Positions 43,493-50,655 of a stretch of 64,000 nucleotides of DNA are shown here, in pieces. This DNA is from Rhodoluna limnophila (lineage in GTDB: Bacteria > Actinomycetota > Actinomycetes > Actinomycetales > Microbacteriaceae). Location of the stretch: assembly GCA_945883505.1 (NCBI GenBank), contig CAMCXL010000006.1, positions 1 to 64,000 on the forward strand, given 5' to 3'. The translations under genes and the position numbers were made by a program. The notes below the pieces were generated by a model. It had not been told where the DNA came from and did not search any database. It was given only the letters and a program-made list of their open reading frames with translations. Position 1 is the stretch's first letter. Each line of letters starts with the position of its first letter.

Positions 43493-44824
43493 CTACCGGT
43501 CCAGAAGCTCGGTGACCAGCGCGGCAATTGCGCTTCGCTCGGAACGGGTAAGTGTGACGTGGGCAAAAAGTGACTGCCCCTTCAGGGTCTCGATTACCGA
43601 GGCCACTCCGTCGTGCCTTCCAACTCGCAAGTTATCGCGCTGAGCAACATCGTGAGTGAGCACGACTCTGGAGTTCTGGCCAATTCTGGATAAGACGGTC
43701 AGTAGAACATTTCGCTCCAGCGACTGAGCCTCGTCGACGATTACGAAGCTGTCGTGCAGTGAGCGTCCGCGGATGTGAGTAAGGGGCAATACCTCCAGCA
43801 GACCGCGGTCTTGGATATGCTCAATTACTTCCTTGGAAACCAGAGCGCTCAGGGTGTCAAAAATTGCCTGGCCCCAGGGGTTCATCTTCTCGGCCTCGGT
43901 GCCGGGCAGGTAGCCAAGCTCCTGGCCCCCCACCGCATAAAGCGGTCTAAAGACCATGATCTTTTTGTGCTGGCGACGCTCAACAACTGACTCGAGGGCG
44001 GCGCAAAGAGCCAAGGCAGACTTTCCGGTTCCTGCGCGACCACCCATCGAGACGATGCCGATTTCTTGATCGAGCAGGAAGTCGATGGCTAAGCGTTGCT
44101 CGGCGGAACGGCCGTGCACCCCAAATACCTCGCGGTCCCCGCGCACAAGCTTTACTTTCTTGTCCGAGGTGACTCGGCCGAGAGCGTGTCCTCGCTCCGA
44201 AGCAATAACCAATCCACTGTTTACCGGAAGATCTAAAACCTCCGGGTGGGTGATTTCTTCGTTGTCGTACAACTCCGCCATCTGGTCGGCGTTTAGAGCA
44301 AGCTCGGCAATCCCACTCCATCCAGATTGGGTTGCAAGCTCGTTGAGATATTCCTCCGCTTGTATACCTAGGCTGGCGGCTTTGACGCGCATCGGTAGGT
44401 CTTTGGAAACCACGGTGACCCTGAAGCCCTCATTGAATAAGTTCATGGCTACCGACAAAATTCTTGAGTCGTTATCGCCGAGCTGGAACCCGGTTGGCAA
44501 AACCGATTGGTCGCTGTGATTTAGTTCAACTCTGAGCGTGCCCTTGTCGCCGACTTCAATTGGAAAATCCAAGCGCTGGTGCTTTTGACGAAGATCATCA
44601 AGGTGTCTAAGGGCAACCCTTGCAAAATAACCTATTTCTGGGTCGTGGCGTTTTTTCTCAAGCTCGTTGATCACAACGATTGGAATGACGACCTCGTGTT
44701 CCTCGAATCGGAACATGGCCTTTGGGTCTGATAGCAGTACCGAGGTATCCAGCACGAAGGTTCTCACCGCCTGGTCGCTTTTGATTTGGGTCTTTGCGGC
44801 GGAAGTGGCTTCTGCTTTGGGCAA
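43493..44824 (-). CDS. phoH: PhoH family protein with N-terminal PIN domain (PhoH2)
   Basis: 443 aa. PIN nuclease domain (about 20-150) with acidic residues in [14 protein letters not shown] and [13 protein letters not shown], joined to a PhoH ATPase domain with Walker [15 protein letters not shown] and Walker [16 protein letters not shown]. PhoH2 proteins act as sequence-specific RNA helicase/RNases. The start is TTG 44824 with GGAGG 7-8 nt upstream. It is a single gene between the prepilin peptidase and uppS. Confidence 0.94.
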   Translation of the reverse strand: MPKAEATSAAKTQIKSDQAVRTFVLDTSVLLSDPKAMFRFEEHEVVIPIVVINELEKKRHDPEIGYFARVALRHLDDLRQKHQRLDFPIEVGDKGTLRVELNHSDQSVLPTGFQLGDNDSRILSVAMNLFNEGFRVTVVSKDLPMRVKAASLGIQAEEYLNELATQSGWSGIAELALNADQMAELYDNEEITHPEVLDLPVNSGLVIASERGHALGRVTSDKKVKLVRGDREVFGVHGRSAEQRLAIDFLLDQEIGIVSMGGRAGTGKSALALCAALESVVERRQHKKIMVFRPLYAVGGQELGYLPGTEAEKMNPWGQAIFDTLSALVSKEVIEHIQDRGLLEVLPLTHIRGRSLHDSFVIVDEAQSLERNVLLTVLSRIGQNSRVVLTHDVAQRDNLRVGRHDGVASVIETLKGQSLFAHVTLTRSERSAIAALVTELLDR

Positions 44825-44900
44825 TTAGTCCTCCATAGATTCAGGCTTAGCTTTAAGGTAAAGCCAGATTGACTAGGAGCCCGCTAGCAACACGCCCGAA

Positions 44901-44920
44901 TAAAGGTGCGCCTCAGGCGC
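44901..44920 (-). terminator. Possible weak terminator of uppS
   Basis: The inverted repeat GCGCC/GGCGC with loop TCA (908-920) overlaps the uppS stop. On the minus strand it is followed by ACCTTTATT. The stem is short and the U tract interrupted, so termination is tentative. Confidence 0.3.
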
Positions 44921-45674
44921 CAAATCTCCTGTGCCTGCGGGCAAAGGCGCGGATGGCTCTTAGAAAATCCACCCTTCTAAAATCCGGCCAGAGGGCTTCT
45001 TCGAAGTAAAGCTCCGAGTTACTGGATTGCCAGAGCAAGAATCCACTTAGGCGCTGCTCGCCGGAAGTTCGAATGATTAGATCCGGGTCTGGCTGGTCGG
45101 AGGTATACAGATGTTTAGCAATCAGCTCGGGCGTTAGTGACTCGGCTAGCTTTTCCAGATCCGCCCCGTGGCTTATCGAGTCACGGACGATAGATCGCAT
45201 GGCGTCGGTTATCTCTTGGCGTCCACCGTACCCAATTGCTAGGTTCACCTGGGCGCCCAAGGTGTCCTTAGATGCCTGCTCACTTTGCTCTAGGACCTCC
45301 AAGAACTCGGGTGGTAACGAGCTGCGGTTGCCAACTAAGCGAAGCTTCCAATTGCCACGACGAACCATTTCATTGGCAAGTCCGGTCAAAATTACAAGCA
45401 GGTCTTTGAGCTCTTCGGAATTGCGATTCTTCAGGTTTTCGGTTGAAAGCAGGTACAGGGTGATAACCGGTACCTGAAGACCATCGCACCAGGAAAGAAA
45501 GTCAAAGATTTTTTGTGCACCGGCAACATGACCAGCTTTGGCCTTAGAGCCATTTTTCTTGTCAGCCCACCTCCTATTGCCATCTAACATGACTGCAATG
45601 TGCTGAGGGATGTTGGCCTTGTCTAGCTGTTGCTCAAGACGTCTCTCATAGAGTCGATAGACAAGATTTCGCAC
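44913..45674 (-). CDS. uppS: Isoprenyl transferase (undecaprenyl diphosphate synthase type)
   Basis: 253 aa cis-prenyltransferase. Catalytic Asp and pyrophosphate site in HIAVMLDGNRRWADKK, then YLLSTENLKNR, NLAIGYGGRQEI, and the C-terminal DLIIRTSGEQRLSGFLLWQS segment with SELYFEEALWPDF. Makes the lipid carrier for cell-wall synthesis; chain length cannot be read. GTG 45674 is preceded by TAATCT plus exactly 6 nt. It is divergent from trhA, as in mycobacteria (Rv1085c/Rv1086 region, from memory). Confidence 0.94.
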   Translation of the reverse strand: MRNLVYRLYERRLEQQLDKANIPQHIAVMLDGNRRWADKKNGSKAKAGHVAGAQKIFDFLSWCDGLQVPVITLYLLSTENLKNRNSEELKDLLVILTGLANEMVRRGNWKLRLVGNRSSLPPEFLEVLEQSEQASKDTLGAQVNLAIGYGGRQEITDAMRSIVRDSISHGADLEKLAESLTPELIAKHLYTSDQPDPDLIIRTSGEQRLSGFLLWQSSNSELYFEEALWPDFRRVDFLRAIRAFARRHRRFGA

Positions 45675-45680
45675 CCCTTA

Positions 45681-45686
45681 AGATTA
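45681..45686 (-). promoter_or_regulatory. -10 box of a probable leaderless uppS transcript
   Basis: TAATCT (minus), TAAGGG, GTG. The purine stretch AAGGG abuts the start codon and is too close to be an SD, so leaderless initiation is the simpler reading. Confidence 0.55.
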
Positions 45687-45703
45687 CTGCCCGAAAAGCG
45701 AAC

Positions 45704-45709
45704 TAGGCT
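45704..45709 (+). promoter_or_regulatory. -10 box of a probable leaderless trhA transcript
   Basis: TAGGCT, TGCACT, ATG at 45716. Only 17 bp separate this box from the divergent uppS -10 box, so the two promoters are back to back. Confidence 0.6.
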
Positions 45710-45715
45710 TGCACT

Positions 45716-46435
45716 ATGTCCAACCCTGGCAACGCTGATGCCCCGCTGCATCTTCCGCTCTCTCAAATATCTGGAGAGGTAGAACCGGAATCCAAGCCAA
45801 GCTGGCGCGGATGGATCCATACCGGCGTGCTTCCAATAGCCATTGCCGGGGGCATCGTGCTTATTGTTCTGGCGGACGGTCTAGTGGCTAAAGTGGCCGC
45901 TACGGTGTTTTTTGCTTGCTCAGTTTTGTTGTTTGGAACCAGTGCCATTTACCACCGCTTCAATTGGGGCCCGAAGGCCAAGCTAGCGCTGAAGCGAGTA
46001 GACCACGCCAACATCTTTTTGCTGATTGCCGGTAGCTACACGCCAATCACATTGCTAGCCCTGCCTCAAGAAAAAGGGCTACTGCTGATCATCGCAATTT
46101 GGACGGTTGCGCTACTGGGGATTGGTTTTCGGGTGTTTTGGATCTCAGCTCCGCGTTGGTTGTATGTGGTTATCTACATAGCCATGGGTTGGGCAGCGGT
46201 TGTCTACCTGCCAGAATTTTTAGAGGCCAACCTAGCCATGATGCTGCTTATCTTGATTGGTGGATTGCTCTACACATTGGGTGGAGTTGTGTACGCCATG
46301 AAAAAGCCCAACCCGTTCCCTGGCCACTTTGGCTTTCACGAGATTTTTCACAGCTTCACGGTCTTGGCTTTTATGTGCCACTGGAGCGCAGTACTACTTA
46401 TTTCACTTTCTCCAGTAGCGGGTTCATTCGCCTAG
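45716..46435 (+). CDS. trhA: Hemolysin III family / PAQR-type membrane protein TrhA
   Basis: 239 aa with seven TM helices. The conserved family residues appear in SAIYHRFNWG (Ser, His), KRVDHANIFLLIAGSYTP (Asp, His) and the C-terminal HFGFHEIFHSFTVLAFMCHW (two His). This metal-site arrangement is that of PAQR/TrhA proteins involved in membrane fluidity homeostasis. A hydrophilic N-terminal extension of about 35 aa precedes TM1. It is a single gene, divergent from uppS. Confidence 0.9.
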   Translation: MSNPGNADAPLHLPLSQISGEVEPESKPSWRGWIHTGVLPIAIAGGIVLIVLADGLVAKVAATVFFACSVLLFGTSAIYHRFNWGPKAKLALKRVDHANIFLLIAGSYTPITLLALPQEKGLLLIIAIWTVALLGIGFRVFWISAPRWLYVVIYIAMGWAAVVYLPEFLEANLAMMLLILIGGLLYTLGGVVYAMKKPNPFPGHFGFHEIFHSFTVLAFMCHWSAVLLISLSPVAGSFA

Positions 46436-46441
46436 ATAAAG

Positions 46442-46729
46442 CTAGCGCTGTGGTCTTTCGGGAGGCGCTGGGCGCTCGGGCTTAATCCTTAGATCTGGCG
46501 AATCTGACTGCAGGCCCTTTTCCATTTGCTCTAGGTCTAACTTCTCGGCAATCTCCGCGCGGTATCTAACTCTTCTGACTCTTCTGACCAAGTCAAAAAC
46601 AATCAACACTGCGGCAGCGCCCATGCTAAAGGTCGCAACAAAGCCAACTACGCCTGGGCTGTACCAGGTATCGTCGATAATTACTTCGCCCGGAGCACCG
46701 GTTTCGGCCAGTATGGATAAAAGATTCAT
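46442..46729 (-). CDS. Small actinobacterial membrane protein, function unknown
   Basis: 95 aa. A short extracytoplasmic N terminus (PGEVIIDDTWYSPG), one TM helix (GFVATFSMGAAAVLIVFDLV), then a basic stretch RRVRRVRYRAEIAEKL and a Pro/Glu/Arg-rich tail. In M. tuberculosis a similar small membrane protein (Rv1083) follows mca in the same neighbourhood (recall). Here the space between this gene and DUF4307 is only 40 bp, so mca is missing. Function unknown. Confidence 0.75.
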   Translation of the reverse strand: MNLLSILAETGAPGEVIIDDTWYSPGVVGFVATFSMGAAAVLIVFDLVRRVRRVRYRAEIAEKLDLEQMEKGLQSDSPDLRIKPERPAPPERPQR

Positions 46730-46757
46730 AGTCCAAGTATGAACTACGTTTGTCGGT

Positions 46758-46763
46758 TAACCT
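46758..46763 (+). promoter_or_regulatory. -10 box of a probable leaderless DUF4307-greA transcript
   Basis: TAACCT, TGACGG, GTG at 46770. Same hexamer and 6-nt spacing as upstream of the GNAT gene at 30013. Confidence 0.55.
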
Positions 46764-46769
46764 TGACGG

Positions 46770-47156
46770 GTGAATGAAAATCTCCTTCAGCGCCGCTACG
46801 GCTTAGGTAAAACCCAAAAGCGGGACCGGCTATGGGCCATCGCGATCGCCTCGCTTGCCGTGGTTGGTTTTCTGGTCTGGGCGATCATCTACACCGTAGA
46901 CGACGCCAATCGAGTCACCACCCGAGATGTTGGGTTCACAGTCAACGATGAGTTCTCAACTGAGGTAGTTTTTGAAGTTTCTAGGAATCCTGGCCAATTG
47001 GTTGTTTGTGATGTCCAGGTACTAAGTCAAAGCTTTGCTGTTGTGGGGCTAAAAACCCTAACTATTGAGCCATCAGCAAGCCGATCGGTGGTTATTTCAA
47101 CCACCGTGACCACCACAGAGCTTGGAACATCGGGCTTGGTTGCAGGCTGCCGTTGA
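46770..47156 (+). CDS. DUF4307-family membrane protein
   Basis: 128 aa. Begins NENLLQRRYG, the usual DUF4307 opening (L-x-x-R-Y-G), then one TM helix (LWAIAIASLAVVGFLVWAII) and an extracytoplasmic beta-rich domain with two cysteines (VVCDVQVL and AGCR at the C terminus). Function unknown. The family is conserved next to greA in actinobacteria; greA follows after 18 nt. Confidence 0.87.
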   Translation: MNENLLQRRYGLGKTQKRDRLWAIAIASLAVVGFLVWAIIYTVDDANRVTTRDVGFTVNDEFSTEVVFEVSRNPGQLVVCDVQVLSQSFAVVGLKTLTIEPSASRSVVISTTVTTTELGTSGLVAGCR

Positions 47157-47174
47157 AAGTAAGCTAGTGGGATT

Positions 47175-47654
47175 ATGTCTGAAATGCATGAAGCCAGCTG
47201 GCTCACCCAGGAAGCCTACGACCGGCTAGCCGACGAGCTAGAGCATCTAATTAATTTTGGTCGTGGAGACATCGCCAAGCGCATCCAGGAGGCTCGCGAA
47301 GAAGGCGACCTGAAGGAAAATGGTGGCTACCACGCAGCTAAAGAAGAGCAGGGAAAGATTGAGGCCCGCATAAACCGCATCGAGGAAATCCTTGCCACCG
47401 CAACAGTCGGTGAGGCACCAAAGGCCCACGGTGTTGTTGAGCAGGGTCTTGTTATAAGCGTTGATCTTAACGGTTCGACAAAGAAGTTTTTACTCGGAAG
47501 CGCCGAGATAAGCGATGACAGCGTCGAGGTTTATAGCCCGGACTCACCAATAGGAAGCGCAATACTTGGCAAAAAAGTCGGTGAAGAACTAGAGGTTTTC
47601 TTGCCCAACGGCAAGGCAATCAAGGTAAAGATATTAGGCGTAGCTAACGCTTAA
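47175..47654 (+). CDS. greA: Transcription elongation factor GreA
   Basis: 159 aa. N-terminal antiparallel coiled coil with the acidic tip EAREEGDLKENGGYHAAKEE and RINRIEEILATA, then the C-terminal FKBP-like domain with VISVDLNGSTKKFLLGSAE and YSPDSPIGSAILGKKVGEE. It rescues backtracked RNA polymerase by stimulating transcript cleavage. TAAGCT ends 9 nt before the ATG. The 3' end overlaps the convergent ilvA by 4 nt. Confidence 0.97.
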   Translation: MSEMHEASWLTQEAYDRLADELEHLINFGRGDIAKRIQEAREEGDLKENGGYHAAKEEQGKIEARINRIEEILATATVGEAPKAHGVVEQGLVISVDLNGSTKKFLLGSAEISDDSVEVYSPDSPIGSAILGKKVGEELEVFLPNGKAIKVKILGVANA

Positions 47655-48904
47655 TCCTCGCGAGGCTTTTCGAGCTTAGGTCGAAGACCTGCTTTTTCTA
47701 AAGCCTTAACAACTTCGAGTCGGTGCTCGTGGCCGCTTGTTTCAACCGAGAGATTCAATTCCACTTCGCTAATCTGCAGCCCGTTACCGTGTCTGGTGTG
47801 TAGCACCTCAACCACGTTGGCGTGAGCTCCAGCAATAACCTCTGCGGTCAAAGCTAGCTGGCCCGGGCGGTCAGGAAGCATGACCGAGAAGTTGGTGTAG
47901 CGGTCGGAGGCTGAAAGCCCGTGACGGATTACTCGCTGCAGCAACAGAGGATCCATGTTGCCACCGGACAAAATCGCTACCGTCTTACCCTTGGCTTTTG
48001 CCTTGCCACTTAGCAGTGCTGCAACGGCAACAGCGCCAGCTGGCTCAACAACCTGCTTTGATCTTTCGAGTAACACCAAAATTGCCTTAGCAATGTCATT
48101 TTCTGAAACTGTCACGACTTTGTCGATGTGCTGTTTTATGAGCTCGAACGGAACCCGTCCTGGTTTGGCAACCGCAATTCCATCCGCAATAGTTGGGATA
48201 GGGACAACCTCGGTGAGCTTGCCAGTTTTCATAGATATCGCATAGGGAGCCACATTCTCAGCTTGAACTCCAATGACGCGAATCTTTTTGCCCCTAGCGG
48301 CTGCGGTGAGCTTAGCTGCAACGGCGACCCCGGCGGCTAATCCTCCACCACCGATTGCAACAACGATTGTGGAAACGTCCGGGTGCTGGTCCATAATCTC
48401 AACACCCACGGTTCCTTGCCCTAGGACCACATCGATGTGATCAAAAGGTGGAATGAATATTGCACCGGAAACCTTGGCTTCATCTTGAGCTGCCTTGAGG
48501 GCTTCGCCAAAGGTTGCTCCAACGAGCACAACTTTTGCACCGTAGTTTCTGGTTGCGGCAACTTTTGGAAGTGATGCGCCGATTGGCATATATACAGTTG
48601 CCTTGATGCCGAGCTTCTTAGCTGCCAGGGCGACGCCCTGGGCGTGGTTTCCAGCCGATGCTGCAATCACACCTTTTTTCTTCTCTTCTTTGGTGAGCTT
48701 ACTCATTCGGTTGAAAGCACCGCGAACTTTATAGGCACCGGTACGCTGAAGGTTTTCACACTTCAGCCAAATCTCTTGGCCAATCATTTTGGAAAGGTAA
48801 TGAGAGTGCAATACCGGGGTCTCGATGGCAACCTGTCGAACATTTGCTAGGGCCGCCGCAAACTCACTGAGCGCTGGAACAACTACCGGCGGCTGGTTTG
48901 TCAT
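47651..48904 (-). CDS. ilvA: Threonine ammonia-lyase with C-terminal ACT domain
   Basis: 417 aa PLP enzyme converting threonine to 2-oxobutanoate for isoleucine synthesis. PLP lysine in RTGAYKVRGAFNRM (near residue 60), SAGNHAQGVALAAKKLG, and the glycine loop AIGGGGLAAGVAVAAK. The C-terminal region from about 330 (NFSVMLPDRPGQLALTAEV) is a single ACT domain, as in the shorter IlvA/TdcB type with allosteric control. The SD GAAAGG precedes ATG 48904. It lies 53 nt after htpX on the same strand. Confidence 0.93.
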   Translation of the reverse strand: MTNQPPVVVPALSEFAAALANVRQVAIETPVLHSHYLSKMIGQEIWLKCENLQRTGAYKVRGAFNRMSKLTKEEKKKGVIAASAGNHAQGVALAAKKLGIKATVYMPIGASLPKVAATRNYGAKVVLVGATFGEALKAAQDEAKVSGAIFIPPFDHIDVVLGQGTVGVEIMDQHPDVSTIVVAIGGGGLAAGVAVAAKLTAAARGKKIRVIGVQAENVAPYAISMKTGKLTEVVPIPTIADGIAVAKPGRVPFELIKQHIDKVVTVSENDIAKAILVLLERSKQVVEPAGAVAVAALLSGKAKAKGKTVAILSGGNMDPLLLQRVIRHGLSASDRYTNFSVMLPDRPGQLALTAEVIAGAHANVVEVLHTRHGNGLQISEVELNLSVETSGHEHRLEVVKALEKAGLRPKLEKPRED

Positions 48905-48957
48905 TGGAAGGCCTTTCGAATTATTACCCAGCCCCCAAGTTTAGTTAGGTATTGCCC

Positions 48958-49839
48958 CTAGAACTTAGTTCCCATGGCCTGAATGCGCTCAATGCGCTTA
49001 GGGATAGGTGGGTGGGTGGAAAACAGCCGCTCCGTGAAGCCAGGCTTGATTGGGTCATTTAGGAACATGTGGGCCATTGAGGCACTTACTTTCTGCATCG
49101 GCCTGCCATATTCACCGAGCTTATTTAGAGCACTGGCTAGCCCTTCGGGGTACCTGGTGATCTCCACTCCGGTGGCATCGGCTAAGTACTCGCGCTGCCT
49201 GGAAACCGCAGCGCTAACAATTGGCCCAATGAACCAAGCAATCACGCTTGCCACCACACCGATGATCAGGAAGATGGCTCCAGCGCCATCTCTGGATCGG
49301 CTACCGCCTGCAAAGAAAGCGGCTCTAATAGCGAAATCGGCCAGGATTCCCACTGCACTAACCAAGCCAAAAACGATTGTTGAAACACGAATGTCATAGT
49401 TTCTGATGTGAGCTAGCTCGTGAGCCATGACGCCCTCGAGCTCGTTGTCATCCATGATTACCAGCAGCCCTGTGGTGGCAGCAACGATGGCATGCTCAGG
49501 ATCGCGCCCGGTAGCAAAAGCATTTGGGGCTGGGTCGTTGATGATGTAAACCTTAGGCATAGGAATACCTTCGGCAATCGAGAGATTTTCTACTATTCGC
49601 CAAAGCCTTGGGTTATCGGCTTGCTGAATCTCTACTGCACCGGTCATGCCGATAGCAATCTTCCCTGCCATGTAGTACTGGAAGATTGTGTAGACCAAAA
49701 CAAAGCCCACAATAAACAGTGCCGAAGAACCATTACCGGAAGCGGTTCCCCACCAGATTGAAAGACCGCTCAGCAGTGCAACGAAGAGCACCACAATGAT
49801 TATGGTGTTGCGTTTGTTGGCAGCAATTGCTGAGTACAT
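48958..49839 (-). CDS. htpX: Membrane zinc metalloprotease HtpX (M48)
   Basis: 293 aa. Two N-terminal TM helices (about 11-55), the catalytic zinc motif VMAHELAHIRNYD (HExxH), two central TM helices, and the third zinc ligand Glu in QREYLADATGVE. It degrades misfolded membrane proteins. It is preceded by lemA on the same strand, 20 nt away, a very common pairing. Confidence 0.95.
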   Translation of the reverse strand: MYSAIAANKRNTIIIVVLFVALLSGLSIWWGTASGNGSSALFIVGFVLVYTIFQYYMAGKIAIGMTGAVEIQQADNPRLWRIVENLSIAEGIPMPKVYIINDPAPNAFATGRDPEHAIVAATTGLLVIMDDNELEGVMAHELAHIRNYDIRVSTIVFGLVSAVGILADFAIRAAFFAGGSRSRDGAGAIFLIIGVVASVIAWFIGPIVSAAVSRQREYLADATGVEITRYPEGLASALNKLGEYGRPMQKVSASMAHMFLNDPIKPGFTERLFSTHPPIPKRIERIQAMGTKF

Positions 49840-49859
49840 CGACTAAGAAACCTTTTCGA

Positions 49860-50429
49860 CTAGAAACTAGCCTTGGGTGGCTCAGCGATAACTGCGCTGT
49901 CAGCCACCTCAAAGAATTCACGTTCTGGGAATCCTAAAGACTTCACAAACAAGTTCTGTGGGAACTGCAACACCTTGGTGTTTAGCTCGCGAACGCCGCC
50001 GTTGTAAAAGCGCCTAGAAGCCATGATCTTGTTTTCGGTGTCGGTTAGGTCAGCCTGAAGCGCAAGAAAGTTCTGACTGGCCAAAAGAACCGGATACGCC
50101 TCGGCAACAGCGAACAGCGACTTCAGTGCTCCCTGCAGCATGTTTTCCGCTGCCCCTGCTTGCTCGGGGTGAGAAAGAGCCTCCGGAGAAACAGTTGCGG
50201 CACGAGCCTTGGTCACTTCCTCAAACACCTGGCGTTCGTGAGCGGCGTAGCCCTTGACGGTTTCGATTAGGTTCGGAATCAAATCGGCGCGGCGCTTCAG
50301 CTGGACGGTGATATCACTCCAGGCCTCATCAACTCTTACGTTTAGAGCGACCAGGGCGTTATAGGTAGACCAAAGCCAAATAACAACCAAGGCAATTAGT
50401 CCAAGAATTACAAATAGTGCGATGTCCAA
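49860..50429 (-). CDS. lemA: LemA family protein
   Basis: 189 aa. One N-terminal TM helix (IALFVILGLIALVVIWLWS), then helical LemA core: NVRVDEAWSDITVQLKRRADLIPNL, VKGYAAHERQVFEEVTKARA and TDTENKIMASRRFYNGGVRE. Role unclear; relatives are linked to HtpX and membrane stress. TTG 50429 with AGGGGA 6-7 nt upstream on the minus strand. Operon with htpX. Confidence 0.92.
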   Translation of the reverse strand: MDIALFVILGLIALVVIWLWSTYNALVALNVRVDEAWSDITVQLKRRADLIPNLIETVKGYAAHERQVFEEVTKARAATVSPEALSHPEQAGAAENMLQGALKSLFAVAEAYPVLLASQNFLALQADLTDTENKIMASRRFYNGGVRELNTKVLQFPQNLFVKSLGFPEREFFEVADSAVIAEPPKASF

Positions 50430-50492
50430 TTAATTTCCCCTAACAAAAAGAATCTGTAATAAAGATGTTAAGCCCGGAAAGCCCCAAAAGCT

Positions 50493-50504
50493 GGCCAGAA
50501 GGCC
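50493..50504 (-). terminator. Possible weak terminator after the UAA tRNA
   Basis: GGCC-AGAA-GGCC hairpin; on the minus strand it is followed by AGCTTTTGG. The 4-bp stem is weak. It is the only hairpin with a following T run in the 135 bp between the tRNA and lemA; the rest of that spacer shows nothing else recognisable. Confidence 0.25.
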
Positions 50505-50564
50505 TCCGTCACAGCAAACCCGAAGCTAGCTAACAGGGCGGTGCCATTGCCTTTGCTATCTAGA

Positions 50565-50640
50565 TGGTGCCCCCGATGGGACTCGAACCCATACTGTGAC
50601 GATTTTAAGTCGTCTGCCTCTGCCATTGGGCTACGGGGGC
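50565..50640 (-). tRNA. tRNA with UAA anticodon (Leu), atypical short variable loop
   Basis: 76 nt with encoded CCA. Acceptor GCCCCCG/CGGGGGC, discriminator A. The anticodon stem GACGA/TCGTC encloses CTTAAAA, so the anticodon is TAA and the codon read is UUA. The D arm is Leu-like (3-bp stem GCC/GGC, loop with GGCAGA). However, the variable region is only ACAGT (5 nt), not the long arm normal for leucine tRNAs. T arm ATGGG/CCCAT. It starts 15 nt after the ndh stop on the same strand, so co-transcription with ndh is likely. Leu identity is inferred from anticodon and A73. Confidence 0.85.
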
Positions 50641-50655
50641 CACAATCACCAGAGG

